Assembly: GCF_030580865.1 (NCBI RefSeq)
Contig: NZ_JAUQSY010000010.1
Location: forward strand, 170,575 to 234,574
Length of the DNA stretch: 64,000 nucleotides
Direction of reading: 5' to 3'
Source: Hymenobacter aranciens
Lineage (GTDB): Bacteria > Bacteroidota > Bacteroidia > Cytophagales > Hymenobacteraceae
In this document: in pieces, positions 8,887-18,055 of the stretch
How positions within the stretch are numbered: the stretch's first letter is position 1
Layout: each line of letters begins with the position of its first letter
Notes under the pieces: model-generated
Told to the model about the DNA's origin: nothing
Seen by the model: only the letters and a program-made list of their open reading frames with translations
Database searches by the model: none
Translations under genes and position numbers: made by a program

Positions 8887-9585
8887 CTATTTTTTCAGTG
8901 ACACCTGTGCAGAATCCGAGAATACCGCCCCCAGTATCGTGCTGCCAAAAAAGTGGCTGGCCCGCTGTGGGTGCCAGCCCCAGGCCGCCAGCGCGGCCTC
9001 ATAATCAGCCAGCCGCCGGGCTTGCAGCCCCGCTGCCACCCGAAAAAAAGCGTACATCGCGCCCTGCAAGGTCCGTTGCCACCAGCGCCGGGGCGGCGTA
9101 AACTCGGCCACCAGCCACGCTCCACCCGGCCGCAGGCAGGCCGCCAGCCGCGCCACCGCCAGCTCCAGCCCCGTCGGCTCCATGCAGTCGAACACGAAAA
9201 AAGTCAGCACGGCATCGAATTGCTCGTTGGTGGTCAGCGCTGCCTCGGTGCCCAACCGAAACTCCACCTGTGCCAAGTGCGCGGGCCACTGCTGCCGCAC
9301 CAGCGCCTCGGCCTGCCGGAGCATGCCCGCCGACGCCTCCAGGTAGAGCACGGTGGCGGCGGGGCGGCGGCGCCACACTTCGCCCAGCACCCAGCCCGAG
9401 CCGCCGCCCAACACCAGCAGCTGCGGCGTACCCGCCGGGAGGCCCGCCAACGCCGCCCGCTGCGCATCGTGCTGCGCCGAGCCGAATACCAAACGCGCCG
9501 CGCCATCGTACCAGCCCGCCACGCGGTCAAAATCGACGCCCGCCGTCGGCGGGCCGGGCGGAATAACAGGGGAGGAGGCCGACAT
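8887..9585 (-). CDS. Class I SAM-dependent methyltransferase
   Basis: A 232-residue protein with a Rossmann methyltransferase core: FDRVAGWYDGAARLVFG, motif I LLVLGGGSGWVLGEV, acidic strand VLYLEASAGMLRQA, and LRPGGAWLVAEFTPP. The substrate is unknown. I chose the ATG at 9585. A CACCTTTG box (a near-match to the -7 consensus) ends six bases before it, so a longer reading frame to 9699 would run through the promoter. Confidence 0.82.
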   Translation of the reverse strand: MSASSPVIPPGPPTAGVDFDRVAGWYDGAARLVFGSAQHDAQRAALAGLPAGTPQLLVLGGGSGWVLGEVWRRRPAATVLYLEASAGMLRQAEALVRQQWPAHLAQVEFRLGTEAALTTNEQFDAVLTFFVFDCMEPTGLELAVARLAACLRPGGAWLVAEFTPPRRWWQRTLQGAMYAFFRVAAGLQARRLADYEAALAAWGWHPQRASHFFGSTILGAVFSDSAQVSLKK

Positions 9586-9693
9586 CAGCCGCAAAGGTGC
9601 GAAAATGAAAAAAAATGCGGGCAGCAAGTAGCTGAAAAACAATTTGGGCACCACCAAACGATTGCATCCGGGTAAAAAAAAGCTAACACCGGC

Positions 9694-9725
9694 TTGCACG
9701 GCGTCGTTTTAGGCGTGTATCTTTG
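9694..9725 (+). promoter_or_regulatory. Promoter of tRNA-Leu
   Basis: TTG at 9694-9696 (-33 element) and TATCTTTG at 9718-9725 (-7 element) are 21 bases apart. The marR promoter has exactly the same spacing. Transcription would start about 45 bases before the tRNA. Confidence 0.7.
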
Positions 9726-9775
9726 TACCATCAAAGGCGCCCCCAGTAGGGAAATCGGCCCGATGATACCTAGCT

Positions 9776-9857
9776 GCGCTTGTGGCGAAATTGGTAGACG
9801 CGCTGTCTTCAGGCGGCAGTTCCGCAAGGTGTGAGAGTTCGAGTCTCTCCGAGCGCA
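9776..9857 (+). tRNA. tRNA-Leu (anticodon CAG)
   Basis: An 82-base cloverleaf. The acceptor GCGCTTG pairs with CGAGCGC, with discriminator A at 9857. The anticodon stem-loop is CTGTC-TTCAGGC-GGCAG with anticodon CAG (reads CTG). A long variable arm is present, as in leucine tRNAs, and the T loop is TTCGAGT. The 3' CCA is not encoded (CGA follows). CTG is a heavily used leucine codon in this GC-rich window. Confidence 0.95.
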
Positions 9858-9859
9858 CG

Positions 9860-9890
9860 AAAAAGCCGACCCTTATGGGTCGGCTTTTTT
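9860..9890 (+). terminator. Rho-independent terminator of tRNA-Leu
   Basis: A 13-base stem (AAAAAGCCGACCC / GGGTCGGCTTTTT) with loop TTAT and a T-run starts three bases past the tRNA. Confidence 0.93.
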
Positions 9891-10003
9891 ATTGCCCGCT
9901 TATTTCATCAGCAGCCCGGGCAGCGCCCTGCCAGACTTTTGCGTACAGTCATTGAAGCCTGCCAACGGGAGGTAATGGTTGCTGAGGTCTTATTGCTAAG
10001 CTT

Positions 10004-10690
10004 ATGAATCGATTCACGGCGCGTATTGTGGCGCTGCTGGGCCTGCTCACGGTAGAAGTGATTGTGGGCGGCGTGGTGTTATTCGGGGCTTTTGCGCTGT
10101 TTTTTTACATGGCGCGGGTGGTGTTCGTGCATCACTCGCTGGCGCTCGACCAGTGGGCCTGGAGCATCGTGGACGGCTGGCGCCAAGCGGCGCCCTGGCT
10201 GATAAAGCCAGTGCGCTTCGTCACGTTTTTTGCCGCGCTGCCGTTTCTGCTGCCCGCCAGCCTGATTGCGCCGGCGCTGCTCTATCGCGCCGGCCAGCGG
10301 CGCGAGGCTTGGGAGCTGGTGCTGGCCATGGCCGGGGGCATTATTCTTAACCAATTGCTGAAGATGTATTTCCAGCGCCCCCGCCCGGCCGACGCTCTGC
10401 TCCAAACCCTGGGCTTGAGCTTTCCCAGTGGGCATTCTATGCTGGGCGTCACGTTTTATGGCTGCCTGGCGTGGCTGCTGGCGCGGCACTACCGGCACCC
10501 CGGCTGGGCGGTGCCGCTGCTGCTCTGGGCCGGGCTCATTGGTCTGACCCGCGTGTATTTACACGTGCATTATGCCACCGATGTGCTGGCCGGCTTTGCC
10601 GGTGGCGCGGCCTGGCTGCTACTGCTGCGGGCCGGCATGCACCTCTTCTGGAAAGAAGAAAAGCAGATTCTGGATGCGGTGGCTAAATAG
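10004..10690 (+). CDS. PAP2 superfamily phosphatase
   Basis: A 228-residue membrane protein with about five or six helices. The three phosphatase motifs are present: KMYFQRPRP (about 124-132), PSGHS (about 145-149) and the TRVYLHVHYATDVLAG segment. These give the His, Arg and Asp of a phosphatidic-acid phosphatase or undecaprenyl-diphosphatase type site. It likely dephosphorylates a lipid phosphate at the outer face of the inner membrane. Which lipid cannot be told. Confidence 0.88.
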   Translation: MNRFTARIVALLGLLTVEVIVGGVVLFGAFALFFYMARVVFVHHSLALDQWAWSIVDGWRQAAPWLIKPVRFVTFFAALPFLLPASLIAPALLYRAGQRREAWELVLAMAGGIILNQLLKMYFQRPRPADALLQTLGLSFPSGHSMLGVTFYGCLAWLLARHYRHPGWAVPLLLWAGLIGLTRVYLHVHYATDVLAGFAGGAAWLLLLRAGMHLFWKEEKQILDAVAK

Positions 10691-10711
10691 AGCTGGCGGT
10701 AGCCACAGTAA

Positions 10712-13081
10712 TTATGCGTCTTTAAGACTGCGGTTAGCATCCTTCATCTTCACTTTCACCCGCAGCGCCAGCAGGCCTTTCACGCCCTGCAATTCTTCCA
10801 GCTCGAGGTCTTCGATGCCGGGTTCCAGCAGCCCGCGGTCTTGCAGGTAGTCAATGTATTCCATATATTCCACGGCCTCGCGGGTTTGGGCATACACGAG
10901 GGCGATGTGGCCGGGCTGCGTGAGCCGCTCGCCGGTGCCCTGCACGGTGGCTTTGTCGATACGCTTCTTAATGATTTCGTAGCGAATGTTATACGCGCCG
11001 TCTACGTCGAACTGCCGCTCGTCCTGCCGGAAGCGGATGCTGAGCGACTGGCCGTGAATGAGAATCAGCTGCGTGGTATCGAGTGGCACGGGCATGCGGG
11101 TTTTGAGCGTAGCGGTACGCCGCGTTATCTCAATCATGGTCAGCAACTGCCACAGTCGCAGGTTTTTCAGAAAAACCAGGTCAAAGGGTTTGTCTTCGAC
11201 CAAAGAGCTGCCTACGTAGATGTTAAACTCAACCCCGTCAGTCTTGTAGCGTTCGAAGTAGTGCGGAAACATTTCCTGCGCCTTGGCTTCTTCCTGGTCG
11301 AGGTAGTCGCTCACGGTATCGTTTAGAATTGTAATGCTTTCCTCAAAGGCCTTGCGGCGCTTGTAGAGAATGCCCAGCTTCGGGTCGATGTTGTCCCAGT
11401 ATTCGCTAATGAAGGGGCGCATTTCGGGGGTATGCTGGCCCAGGTACTCAAACAGCGGCTCCACCTCGGTGCGCAGCGAGTCGTAGATATTCGCCTCATC
11501 GCCAGACAACATGCCTTGGTGCATGCGCTGCAAGTTTTTGTTTACATAGAACTTAAGCTCGTCCAGAATAGGCAGTTGCTGGTACTCCGAAGCTTTTTTA
11601 AGCACTTTGTCAGCCAACGTTAAATGCTCAACCAGGTCGCCCTGAATAGCTTCGTTGCGGGCCGTGCTGCTGCCCCTGATGTCGCAGGAGCCGTGCAGCG
11701 GATACACCTCATGAAAGACTATATCCTCCATCTCGGCCGTGCGGTTGCCTTCATCGAGCTTGGTGAGCAGGTTGCGCGCCGCATCGGTGAAGCGCCATTC
11801 CATAGTGGGATGAATAGCAGTGAATTTTTCTTTAATAATAGCTTGAATACGAGTTTGTAAGTCCTCGGCATTGCGCTTCACGGCTACGGCAAACAGCGGG
11901 ACGAACTGCGCTACTTTCTCCATCGCAAAATCGTCAAGCGCACCTACTTCGGGCGAACCCAATTCGAGCAAACCGACAATGTCGTTACCATAGGGTAGGA
12001 GTGCCAGAATGGCCGAGTGAATACCCAGGTGCAGAATCTGCTGCCGTAAATCCTCGGGTAGGTCGGCATTAGCAACGTCTTTCAGTACCAAAGGCTTGCG
12101 TTCGGTCAGCAAGCGAGAGTATATCTGGTAGAAGCCGCTGTCGGCCTCCCGGTTCTGCACCTGCTTGGTGATGAAGCTGTGGTTGATTTTGCGCCCAAAA
12201 TCCATAAAGGCCCGCTTTTTCTCGTCGTAGGCCGCGATGCCCAGCTGCAGCGAAGGCGTAGCAAAAAGTACCCGCAGCTTCTCCTGAATCTGCTCGAAGC
12301 GGGCGGGCGTCTGGAGCACGTCGCGCTCCAGCAGGTCATACTTCAGCTCCGATAAGATTTCCTGCTCCGTTACATCCACCAAGCGGATGATATTGAAGCC
12401 TTCCAGCTCGAAATGCTTGGGCGGGAGCAGGTCCTGCCACAGTTCCAGCCGATGGCGATTATGCACCAGGTTATCAATCTGCTTGGTCGTGAGCTTAGGT
12501 TTCCGCCCCACCGTTTTCACCTCCACAAAGGTCGAGTCGAACGTCACGCCGTAGTGGCGGTACAGCCCCATGCTGTAGTCGGGAACAGTAAAAACCATCG
12601 TGCCGCGCGGCGGCAGGTCAGCACCGTACACCCGGCTCAAAATCAAATGATAAGCCATCAGTGTCAGATGGTATTCCATCATACGCTGGTCAAGGTTCAG
12701 CGGCTGCTTGATGTTGCGGTCCTTGTTCAGCGCTACCTCCTCGAAGCGCGGCGAGGCGTAGAAGCTGCGCCGTTGAAATGGACCGATTACCCCGCTGATA
12801 TCGGTGGCGAATGAGGCGGGCGGAAATACCGCCAGCATCAGCGTTTCAATGAGGTCGCAGTTGCAGTCGAGCACGTTGTGGTCGTGCAGCAGGCCCCGGC
12901 ACCACGGGGCGTTAGCTACTTGCTGGCCAATGGCCTGCGCCAACAGGGCCACTCCGGCATTGGTCGATTTTTCGCGGGTTTGCCAGTAGGCGATGAGTGG
13001 CTCCAGGCTGAGCGTGGTGGCAAACGGCACGAGGGCAGCCGGCGCCGTGGGCGTCGCGGGATGGGTGGGGGCAGCAGACAT
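10712..13081 (-). CDS. Large GAF-domain protein, function unknown
   Basis: A 789-residue soluble protein. A GAF-like domain occupies about residues 275-410 (PSLQLGIAAYDEKKRAF, RKPLVLKDVANADLP, HSAILALLPYGNDIVGLLELG). The long flanking parts have no motif I recognise; the C-terminal third is predicted helical with a beta segment (EFNIYVGSSLVEDKPFDLVF). There is no kinase or cyclase output domain, so it is a sensor or scaffold at best. Annotated homologues in Bacteroidota are simply called GAF domain-containing proteins. Confidence 0.75.
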   Translation of the reverse strand: MSAAPTHPATPTAPAALVPFATTLSLEPLIAYWQTREKSTNAGVALLAQAIGQQVANAPWCRGLLHDHNVLDCNCDLIETLMLAVFPPASFATDISGVIGPFQRRSFYASPRFEEVALNKDRNIKQPLNLDQRMMEYHLTLMAYHLILSRVYGADLPPRGTMVFTVPDYSMGLYRHYGVTFDSTFVEVKTVGRKPKLTTKQIDNLVHNRHRLELWQDLLPPKHFELEGFNIIRLVDVTEQEILSELKYDLLERDVLQTPARFEQIQEKLRVLFATPSLQLGIAAYDEKKRAFMDFGRKINHSFITKQVQNREADSGFYQIYSRLLTERKPLVLKDVANADLPEDLRQQILHLGIHSAILALLPYGNDIVGLLELGSPEVGALDDFAMEKVAQFVPLFAVAVKRNAEDLQTRIQAIIKEKFTAIHPTMEWRFTDAARNLLTKLDEGNRTAEMEDIVFHEVYPLHGSCDIRGSSTARNEAIQGDLVEHLTLADKVLKKASEYQQLPILDELKFYVNKNLQRMHQGMLSGDEANIYDSLRTEVEPLFEYLGQHTPEMRPFISEYWDNIDPKLGILYKRRKAFEESITILNDTVSDYLDQEEAKAQEMFPHYFERYKTDGVEFNIYVGSSLVEDKPFDLVFLKNLRLWQLLTMIEITRRTATLKTRMPVPLDTTQLILIHGQSLSIRFRQDERQFDVDGAYNIRYEIIKKRIDKATVQGTGERLTQPGHIALVYAQTREAVEYMEYIDYLQDRGLLEPGIEDLELEELQGVKGLLALRVKVKMKDANRSLKDA

Positions 13082-13159
13082 AAGGAGAAAACAACCCGCT
13101 GCCTCAGGGACGGTTGCGGCAGGATTGGTTCGGTTATACGCGAGCGGCCGACCCGGTGG

Positions 13160-13729
13160 CTACTTTGTGAGCTCAATAATCGGGCGCTGACCCGGCATCT
13201 CGGTCAGCGTATAGGTGCTGTCGCGGGTGGCGCTGTTCACTGTGGCGGACTTGCCCGAATTAACATAGCACGTGCAGCAGCCATCTCCTTCAAACTTACC
13301 CTTCAAGCTGATATTATTGACGATGTAACGGCGGAACTGCTGCCGTTTGCGGTCGCCCACCAGAATAACGTATTCGTAGGAGTTGACCTTACGCCCGGTT
13401 GCCAGCGCAAAAGGGCCGTTGTTATTGAGGAAGAAGGTTGTTCCGGTCAAATTTGAGCGGCGGGTCGTGTCCGCTGGTAGCAGGGCAACGGAATCGTGGG
13501 CGCCTGAATTGGGCAGTGTTAGGGGCAGCGGATAGCGCAACAGGTATATCGTATCAACTTCACTGCGACCAAAATCCAGGCCCGTCAGCGAATCTGCTCC
13601 AATTCGGAAACGGAAGTACAGAGCATCGGCCCGGCTGTCTTTGCAGTCGCACGAATCGTTAGCGCAGCAGCTGGCTACCAGAAGGCTACCCAACAACAAC
13701 CCCACCCAGAAACGAAATACACGCCGCAT
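13160..13729 (-). CDS. Hypothetical lipoprotein
   Basis: A 189-residue protein with a lipoprotein signal (MRRVFRFWVGLLLGSLLVASC). The mature part starts with several Cys and Asp residues (CCANDSCDCKDS) and has a CCTCY cluster near residue 165. No known domain is recognised. I chose the ATG at 13729: the alternative upstream TTG at 13738 is part of the -7 promoter box. Confidence 0.7.
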   Translation of the reverse strand: MRRVFRFWVGLLLGSLLVASCCANDSCDCKDSRADALYFRFRIGADSLTGLDFGRSEVDTIYLLRYPLPLTLPNSGAHDSVALLPADTTRRSNLTGTTFFLNNNGPFALATGRKVNSYEYVILVGDRKRQQFRRYIVNNISLKGKFEGDGCCTCYVNSGKSATVNSATRDSTYTLTEMPGQRPIIELTK

Positions 13730-13735
13730 AGGCGT

Positions 13736-13743
13736 CAAAGATA
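13736..13743 (-). promoter_or_regulatory. -7 promoter box six bases before a start codon
   Basis: TATCTTTG on the minus strand, six bases before the ATG at 13729. The message should be leaderless or nearly so. Confidence 0.6.
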
Positions 13744-13756
13744 CGCTGTCCGGCGG

Positions 13757-14419
13757 CTACTGCCGGTCGGACGTTACCGACTTGGTGAGCGTGGGGTTTT
13801 CCACAGTGCCACCGGCCAACAGCAGGGGCCGCAAGCGGGCTGCCGCCGTATCGAGCTGTGGGCGAATCTGGGCCAGGGCGGCGCGCATGGCCATCACGTC
13901 GGCCAGACGGGGGGCATCACTCTGCGAAAAGCCATGGTACATAGCCACTTTTACCTTTGAAGTGCCCGTGCCTTTGTAAGTGCCCAGCAGGTCGCCGTTG
14001 GCGTTGGTTACTTGTACTTCGGCTTGCAGCTTGGTTTGATACCATTCCAGCGGGGCGCCGAATACACTGGGAATGAAAAAAGTAACAAACTGCAAAGCCT
14101 GCAGCCCGCGGCCGGTGCGCGTAGTATTCACTTCCTTCACCACGAAGCGGGCGTAGCCGAAGCTGGCCGAGTCGGTAGGTTCGGCCAGATTGGTCTGACA
14201 CTCTTTCCTGAACACTTCCAGTGGGTCTTCGGGTAGAGCGCCATCATTCATCACTAGGGGGCCTTGGTCGGCAGTCACTTCCACGGCCGGCAGGCGGTTG
14301 GAAATGGCGGCAGACGGCGTCGCTTTCATGAATGGTTTGACCGACATGCAGCTGGGGGCTAATAGCAGCAGCAGGGCCGAGCCGAGCGGGTAGAGGGCGG
14401 CGGTAGGGAAGGCTTTCAT
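13757..14419 (-). CDS. Hypothetical lipoprotein
   Basis: A 220-residue protein with a lipoprotein signal peptide and acceptor Cys24 (LLLLLAPSC). The middle contains a beta-rich stretch (SFGYARFVVKEVNTTRTGRG, KLQAEVQVTNANGDLLGTYKGTGTS). No family recognised. It lies 27 bases upstream of another lipoprotein gene on the same strand, but that gene has its own promoter, so the two need not be one operon. Confidence 0.7.
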   Translation of the reverse strand: MKAFPTAALYPLGSALLLLLAPSCMSVKPFMKATPSAAISNRLPAVEVTADQGPLVMNDGALPEDPLEVFRKECQTNLAEPTDSASFGYARFVVKEVNTTRTGRGLQALQFVTFFIPSVFGAPLEWYQTKLQAEVQVTNANGDLLGTYKGTGTSKVKVAMYHGFSQSDAPRLADVMAMRAALAQIRPQLDTAAARLRPLLLAGGTVENPTLTKSVTSDRQ

Positions 14420-14784
14420 ATGTACAAGTTACTGCAAAGGCGGAACAAAAAGCAAGCGTTGGTGCAATTAATGAGGAAAGCTGAAAACCGTATTTTGGGT
14501 CTAATCAATTGAAAGAAAAGATGCTGAAAGAGGAAAATAATTTCGTCAATCCCTGATAAGTATAATTGTGTTGGCAATGGGGCCTGGGGCCATTGCTGGC
14601 AGTTGCCGGATATAAGAATGACTACCAAAAATCATTGGTCGTTGCCAGCCCCGGATGAAACGTGAAAACCGGCGGCTGAAATAAAGTCAACCGCCGGTTT
14701 TCAATGCTGGCATGCGAAGAGGAATAGTGCAGTTAAAAAAGTAGCTGGTGATGCTACGATTTTTTTGTTTGCTTGGTTTAGCAG
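14420..14784. other. Intergenic region with one terminator
   Basis: A 365-base gap. It holds the hairpin at 14664-14702 and a diffuse AT-rich stretch. I find no credible gene; a 70-codon frame at 14416-14628 has no supporting start or composition. Confidence 0.6.
14664..14702 (-). terminator. Hairpin terminator after the dicarboxylate symporter gene
   Basis: A 14-base stem (GAAAACCGGCGGCTG-type arms, closing with CCGCCGGTTTTC) with a loop rich in A. It reads as a terminator on either strand; on the minus strand it follows the symporter stop at 14785. Confidence 0.7.
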
Positions 14785-16200
14785 CTAATGCACTGGCAAC
14801 TCGGCGGGCACGGCCGTCGGGTCAGGTCCGTGGTAATTGTCCACAAACTCGCCTTCCCAGCGGGCTACTACGGCCGAAGCCAGGCAGTTGCCCAGCACAT
14901 TGACGGCCGTGCGGGCCATGTCCATCAGCGCATCGATGCCCAGGATGACGAACACCGGCCAGTCGGGCAGATTGAACGAGGCCACGGTAGCCAGCAGAAT
15001 CACCAGCGAGGCCCGCGGCACGCCCGCCACACCTTTGCTAGTGAGCATCAGCGTGAATACCATCAGCAGCTGCTGGCCGAAGGTGAGCGGTACGCCCGCC
15101 GCCTGCGCCACAAACACCGCCGCCAGCGACAGATAAAGCGTCGTGCCGTCGAGGTTGAAGGAGTAGCCCGTCGGCATCACGAAGGCCACGATGCGGCGCG
15201 GTACGCCAATGCTTTCCATGGCCTCCATGGCGCGGGGCAGGGCGGCCTCGCTGCTGGTGGTGGCGAAGGCAATGCTCACAGGCTCGGCAATGGCCTGAAT
15301 GAAGCGGCGCAGTGGAATGCGGGCTATCAAGGCTACTGGCAGCAAAATCAGTAACACAAAGGCAATGAGCGCTCCGTAGAGCGTCAGGAGCAGCTTGAAG
15401 GCGTTGAATAGCGGGTCGAGGCCCATTTTGCCCACGGTGTAGGCCAGCGCGCCACCCACGCCCAGCGGCGCGAAAAACATCACCACGTTGGTGAATTTGA
15501 ACATCACTTCGCTGAGGCCTTCGGTCCACGAAAGCATGGGGCGGCGGTGGCGCTCGGGCGTCATGGCCAGGCCGATACCGAAGATGATGGCGAAGATAAC
15601 GACCTGCAATACTTGACCCTCAGCTACCGATTTGGCGATATTTTCGGGGAAAATGTGCAGGATGATGTCGGCAGCCGTTTGGGGGGCGGCGGCTTGTAGC
15701 TTATCGGCCGCCGCGCCGATTTTCTGGGTGATGCCCACGCCGGCTTCAGTCAGGTTGATGGCGGCCAGGCCGATAAAGAGGGCGAAAGTGGTAACTATCT
15801 CGAAGTATACCAAGGCTTTAAGGCCCATGCGCCCCACCTGCTTCAAGTCGGAGTGGCCCGCAATACCGACGACCAGCGTGGCAAAAACCAGCGGTGCAAT
15901 AATGGTTTTTACCAGACGCAGGAAGGCGTCGCTCAGCACTTTCAGGCTCATGGCTACCTCGGGTGAGTCGTGGCCCAAGGCAATGCCCACCAGCATGTTA
16001 AAAACAATCCAGAGCGTGAGTGAGCCCCGCCGCGCCACGAAAAAAGCCAGTCCCATCAGACCCAGCCAGCGGGCGGCCTGCCATAGGGTAGGTGGCAGGG
16101 TGCCCGCGATGGGCTGCAAGCCGGTGGCGTTCAACAGCAGGATAATCAGGCCCGCAATGAACGGTAGCAGAAAGAATAGAACAGCGTAGCGAGACTTCAT
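14785..16200 (-). CDS. Dicarboxylate/amino acid:cation symporter (DAACS)
   Basis: A 471-residue membrane protein of the GltP/DctA fold. Recognisable pieces are LWIVFNMLVGIALG, the serine-rich hairpin region FATTSSEAALPRAMEAMES, the helix-7 motif GYSFNLDGTTLYLSLAAVF (NMDGT-type) and the helix-8 segment LGIDALMDMARTAVNVLGN. It imports glutamate, aspartate or C4-dicarboxylates with Na+ or H+. The ATG at 16200 starts the first hydrophobic helix; the 59 residues upstream in frame lack family similarity. Confidence 0.92.
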   Translation of the reverse strand: MKSRYAVLFFLLPFIAGLIILLLNATGLQPIAGTLPPTLWQAARWLGLMGLAFFVARRGSLTLWIVFNMLVGIALGHDSPEVAMSLKVLSDAFLRLVKTIIAPLVFATLVVGIAGHSDLKQVGRMGLKALVYFEIVTTFALFIGLAAINLTEAGVGITQKIGAAADKLQAAAPQTAADIILHIFPENIAKSVAEGQVLQVVIFAIIFGIGLAMTPERHRRPMLSWTEGLSEVMFKFTNVVMFFAPLGVGGALAYTVGKMGLDPLFNAFKLLLTLYGALIAFVLLILLPVALIARIPLRRFIQAIAEPVSIAFATTSSEAALPRAMEAMESIGVPRRIVAFVMPTGYSFNLDGTTLYLSLAAVFVAQAAGVPLTFGQQLLMVFTLMLTSKGVAGVPRASLVILLATVASFNLPDWPVFVILGIDALMDMARTAVNVLGNCLASAVVARWEGEFVDNYHGPDPTAVPAELPVH

Positions 16201-16357
16201 AAGCAGGCGGAAAAGCGGCGAAGGGAATTTAGGGGCTATAAAGAACGGGATTCTGCCGCTGAATTTCCGGCCGCCGTCGTTTCGTGGCCCGCTATAAAAG
16301 CCGTTCTTTGTTTTCTCGTCGCCGCTACTCGTTTTCCACCAAGCTTTTTCGTTTTCC

Positions 16358-17359
16358 GTGCCTATCTGGACCCTCACTGCCCACGAGCTGCCATTGCGCT
16401 ACGTGTGGAAAATCTCCCGCAATGCTTCCACCATCAAAACCAATCTGGTGGTGCGCGTCGCGCATCAGGGCTGGGTGGGGCAAGGGGAGGCGGCGCCCAA
16501 CGTGCGCTATAGCGAAACGCCCGCGCTGCTGCAAAAGCAGTTCGAAGCCTTGCAAGCCAATGGTTTGGCGAACGTATTGGCGCTTGCCGACCTGGATGTG
16601 CTGCTGGCAGCGCATCCGGTGGCCCACGCGCTGATGTTTGCCCTGGAGTCGGCGCTGGTGCACTGGCTGGCGGCCAAATCGGGGCAGCCGGTGTGGCAGT
16701 GGCTGGGCGTGCCCGCCCCGACCGCGGCCGTACCCACGGCCTTTTCCCTGCCGATTATGGAGCCGGGGGCGGTGGCCGGGTTTCTGCGCGAGCAGCAAGC
16801 CGAGCGGTTTCAGCTGCTGAAAATCAAAGTAAATCAGGCCGAGGGGCTGGCTTTGCTAAGCGAAGTGGCGCGGGCCCTGCCCGGGCACGCCGTGCTGGTG
16901 GATGGCAACGAAGCCTGGCCCGATGCCGACAGCCTGCTGCAATTCCTGGAAAAAGCTGCCCTTGTGCCCGGCCTGCGCATGCAACTGCTGGAGCAGCCGC
17001 TGCCCGCCGCCCTGGCCGGCGACTACCGCTACCTGCACTCGCGCACCCCAGTGCCGCTCATGGCCGATGAGTCGGTGACCGATGAGGCCGACTTTGCCGA
17101 CATTGCCCGGCAATTTCACGGCGTGAATGTGAAGCTGATGAAAGCCGGCGGCTACCGACGCGGTATCGAACTGCTACGGCGTACCCGCGCCCACGGCCTG
17201 CGACCCATGCTGGGCTGCATGGTCGAAACATCGTTAGGAATCAGTTCAGCACTGCACATCAGTGCCTTGGCCGAAGTACATGACCTGGACGGCTTTCTGA
17301 TTGTGCGCGACGAGCCTTTCGGGCTGGTGCGGGAGCGTGATGGACTGTTGTCTTTGTAG
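16358..17359 (+). CDS. Dipeptide epimerase (L-Ala-D/L-Glu epimerase-like)
   Basis: A 333-residue enolase-superfamily enzyme. The catalytic KxK (K155, K157 in LLKIKV), metal ligands D182 (VDGNEAW), E212 (LEQPLP) and D237 (MADESV), and the second-side lysine in VNVKLMKAGG all fit the L-Ala-D/L-Glu epimerase group that recycles murein peptides. The start is GTG, set by the N-terminal TLTAHELPLRYVWKISR. It converges on the next gene with only six bases between the stops. Confidence 0.88.
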   Translation: MPIWTLTAHELPLRYVWKISRNASTIKTNLVVRVAHQGWVGQGEAAPNVRYSETPALLQKQFEALQANGLANVLALADLDVLLAAHPVAHALMFALESALVHWLAAKSGQPVWQWLGVPAPTAAVPTAFSLPIMEPGAVAGFLREQQAERFQLLKIKVNQAEGLALLSEVARALPGHAVLVDGNEAWPDADSLLQFLEKAALVPGLRMQLLEQPLPAALAGDYRYLHSRTPVPLMADESVTDEADFADIARQFHGVNVKLMKAGGYRRGIELLRRTRAHGLRPMLGCMVETSLGISSALHISALAEVHDLDGFLIVRDEPFGLVRERDGLLSL

Positions 17360-17365
17360 CGGCGG

Positions 17366-17914
17366 CTACTTGCGCAGCTGCTGAATCTGGGTGTCCAGCT
17401 CACCCAACTGGCGGTCAAGTAGGCTGGTGTCAGGAGTGCCCGACTGGTTTTTGCTTAGCACGCTCACTTTTTCATTGAGCAACTCCACTTTGCGGCGCAA
17501 CAGATAGATTTCCTGAGAGGCATTGGGCGAAGCTTCGCCTTTCTGAACATAGGTAGTAAATTTGGCATCGGCCGGGGCCGTTTCGCCGCGCGAAGTGGCG
17601 GCGCTTTGCGGCGTGGCGAAGACGATGCCGCCGTCGGGCTTCACGTAGTCGCCCTCGCGCAGGGTGGTTTTCTTGCCGTCGGGCATTTCCACGATGCCGT
17701 TTTTGTAGTTGATTTTGGTGCCGCCGGCCAGCTTTACGTTCTGGGTGAGGGGCGTAGTGACAGCACCGTCGCGGCGCACTACTTCGCCGTTGAGGAACAC
17801 GAACTCGGTATTGCGGTTGGTTTTGACGGGGTAGCCGCCGTCCTGGGCAGTGGCAAAATGGGGTGTGCCGACCAGGCCAGCTACTAATAATGAGGCAACT
17901 AAAAGCAAACGCAT
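17366..17914 (-). CDS. Secreted protein with DUF6799-like repeats
   Basis: A 182-residue protein with a signal peptide (about 1-23). Residues 30-95 contain two copies of a short beta motif (FVFLNGEVVRRDG and INYKNGIVEMPDGKK, then LREGDYVKPDG), the pattern I associate with DUF6799 in Hymenobacter-type genomes. The C-terminus (about 135-180) is a predicted coiled coil (LLRRKVELLNEKVSVLSK). Function unknown; probably periplasmic. Confidence 0.7.
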   Translation of the reverse strand: MRLLLVASLLVAGLVGTPHFATAQDGGYPVKTNRNTEFVFLNGEVVRRDGAVTTPLTQNVKLAGGTKINYKNGIVEMPDGKKTTLREGDYVKPDGGIVFATPQSAATSRGETAPADAKFTTYVQKGEASPNASQEIYLLRRKVELLNEKVSVLSKNQSGTPDTSLLDRQLGELDTQIQQLRK

Positions 17915-18011
17915 GGCGAGTGGGGGAGTAGTGAAAGTCCACTGCTTACGCAGATTGGCCCGGTTTTGACAGAGGCCGCAAAATAAATTTTTCAGAAACC
18001 CGGGAACAATG

Positions 18012-18043
18012 TTGCTACATTTAATGTACGTACATTATATTTG
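18012..18043 (+). promoter_or_regulatory. marR promoter with palindromic operator
   Basis: TTG (18012-18014) and TATATTTG (18036-18043), 21 bases apart, form a canonical Bacteroidota promoter. A perfect 16-base palindrome, TAATGTACGTACATTA, sits at 18022-18037, filling the spacer and overlapping the first two bases of the -7 box. Its position is that of a repressor site, most simply for the MarR protein encoded just downstream. Confidence 0.8.
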
Positions 18044-18055
18044 CACCCGATTCCA

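Noticed and set aside
14416..14628. 70-codon minus-strand frame in the 14.4 kb gap
   Set aside because: No lipobox, membrane or family pattern that stands up, no promoter box near its start, and composition like non-coding DNA.
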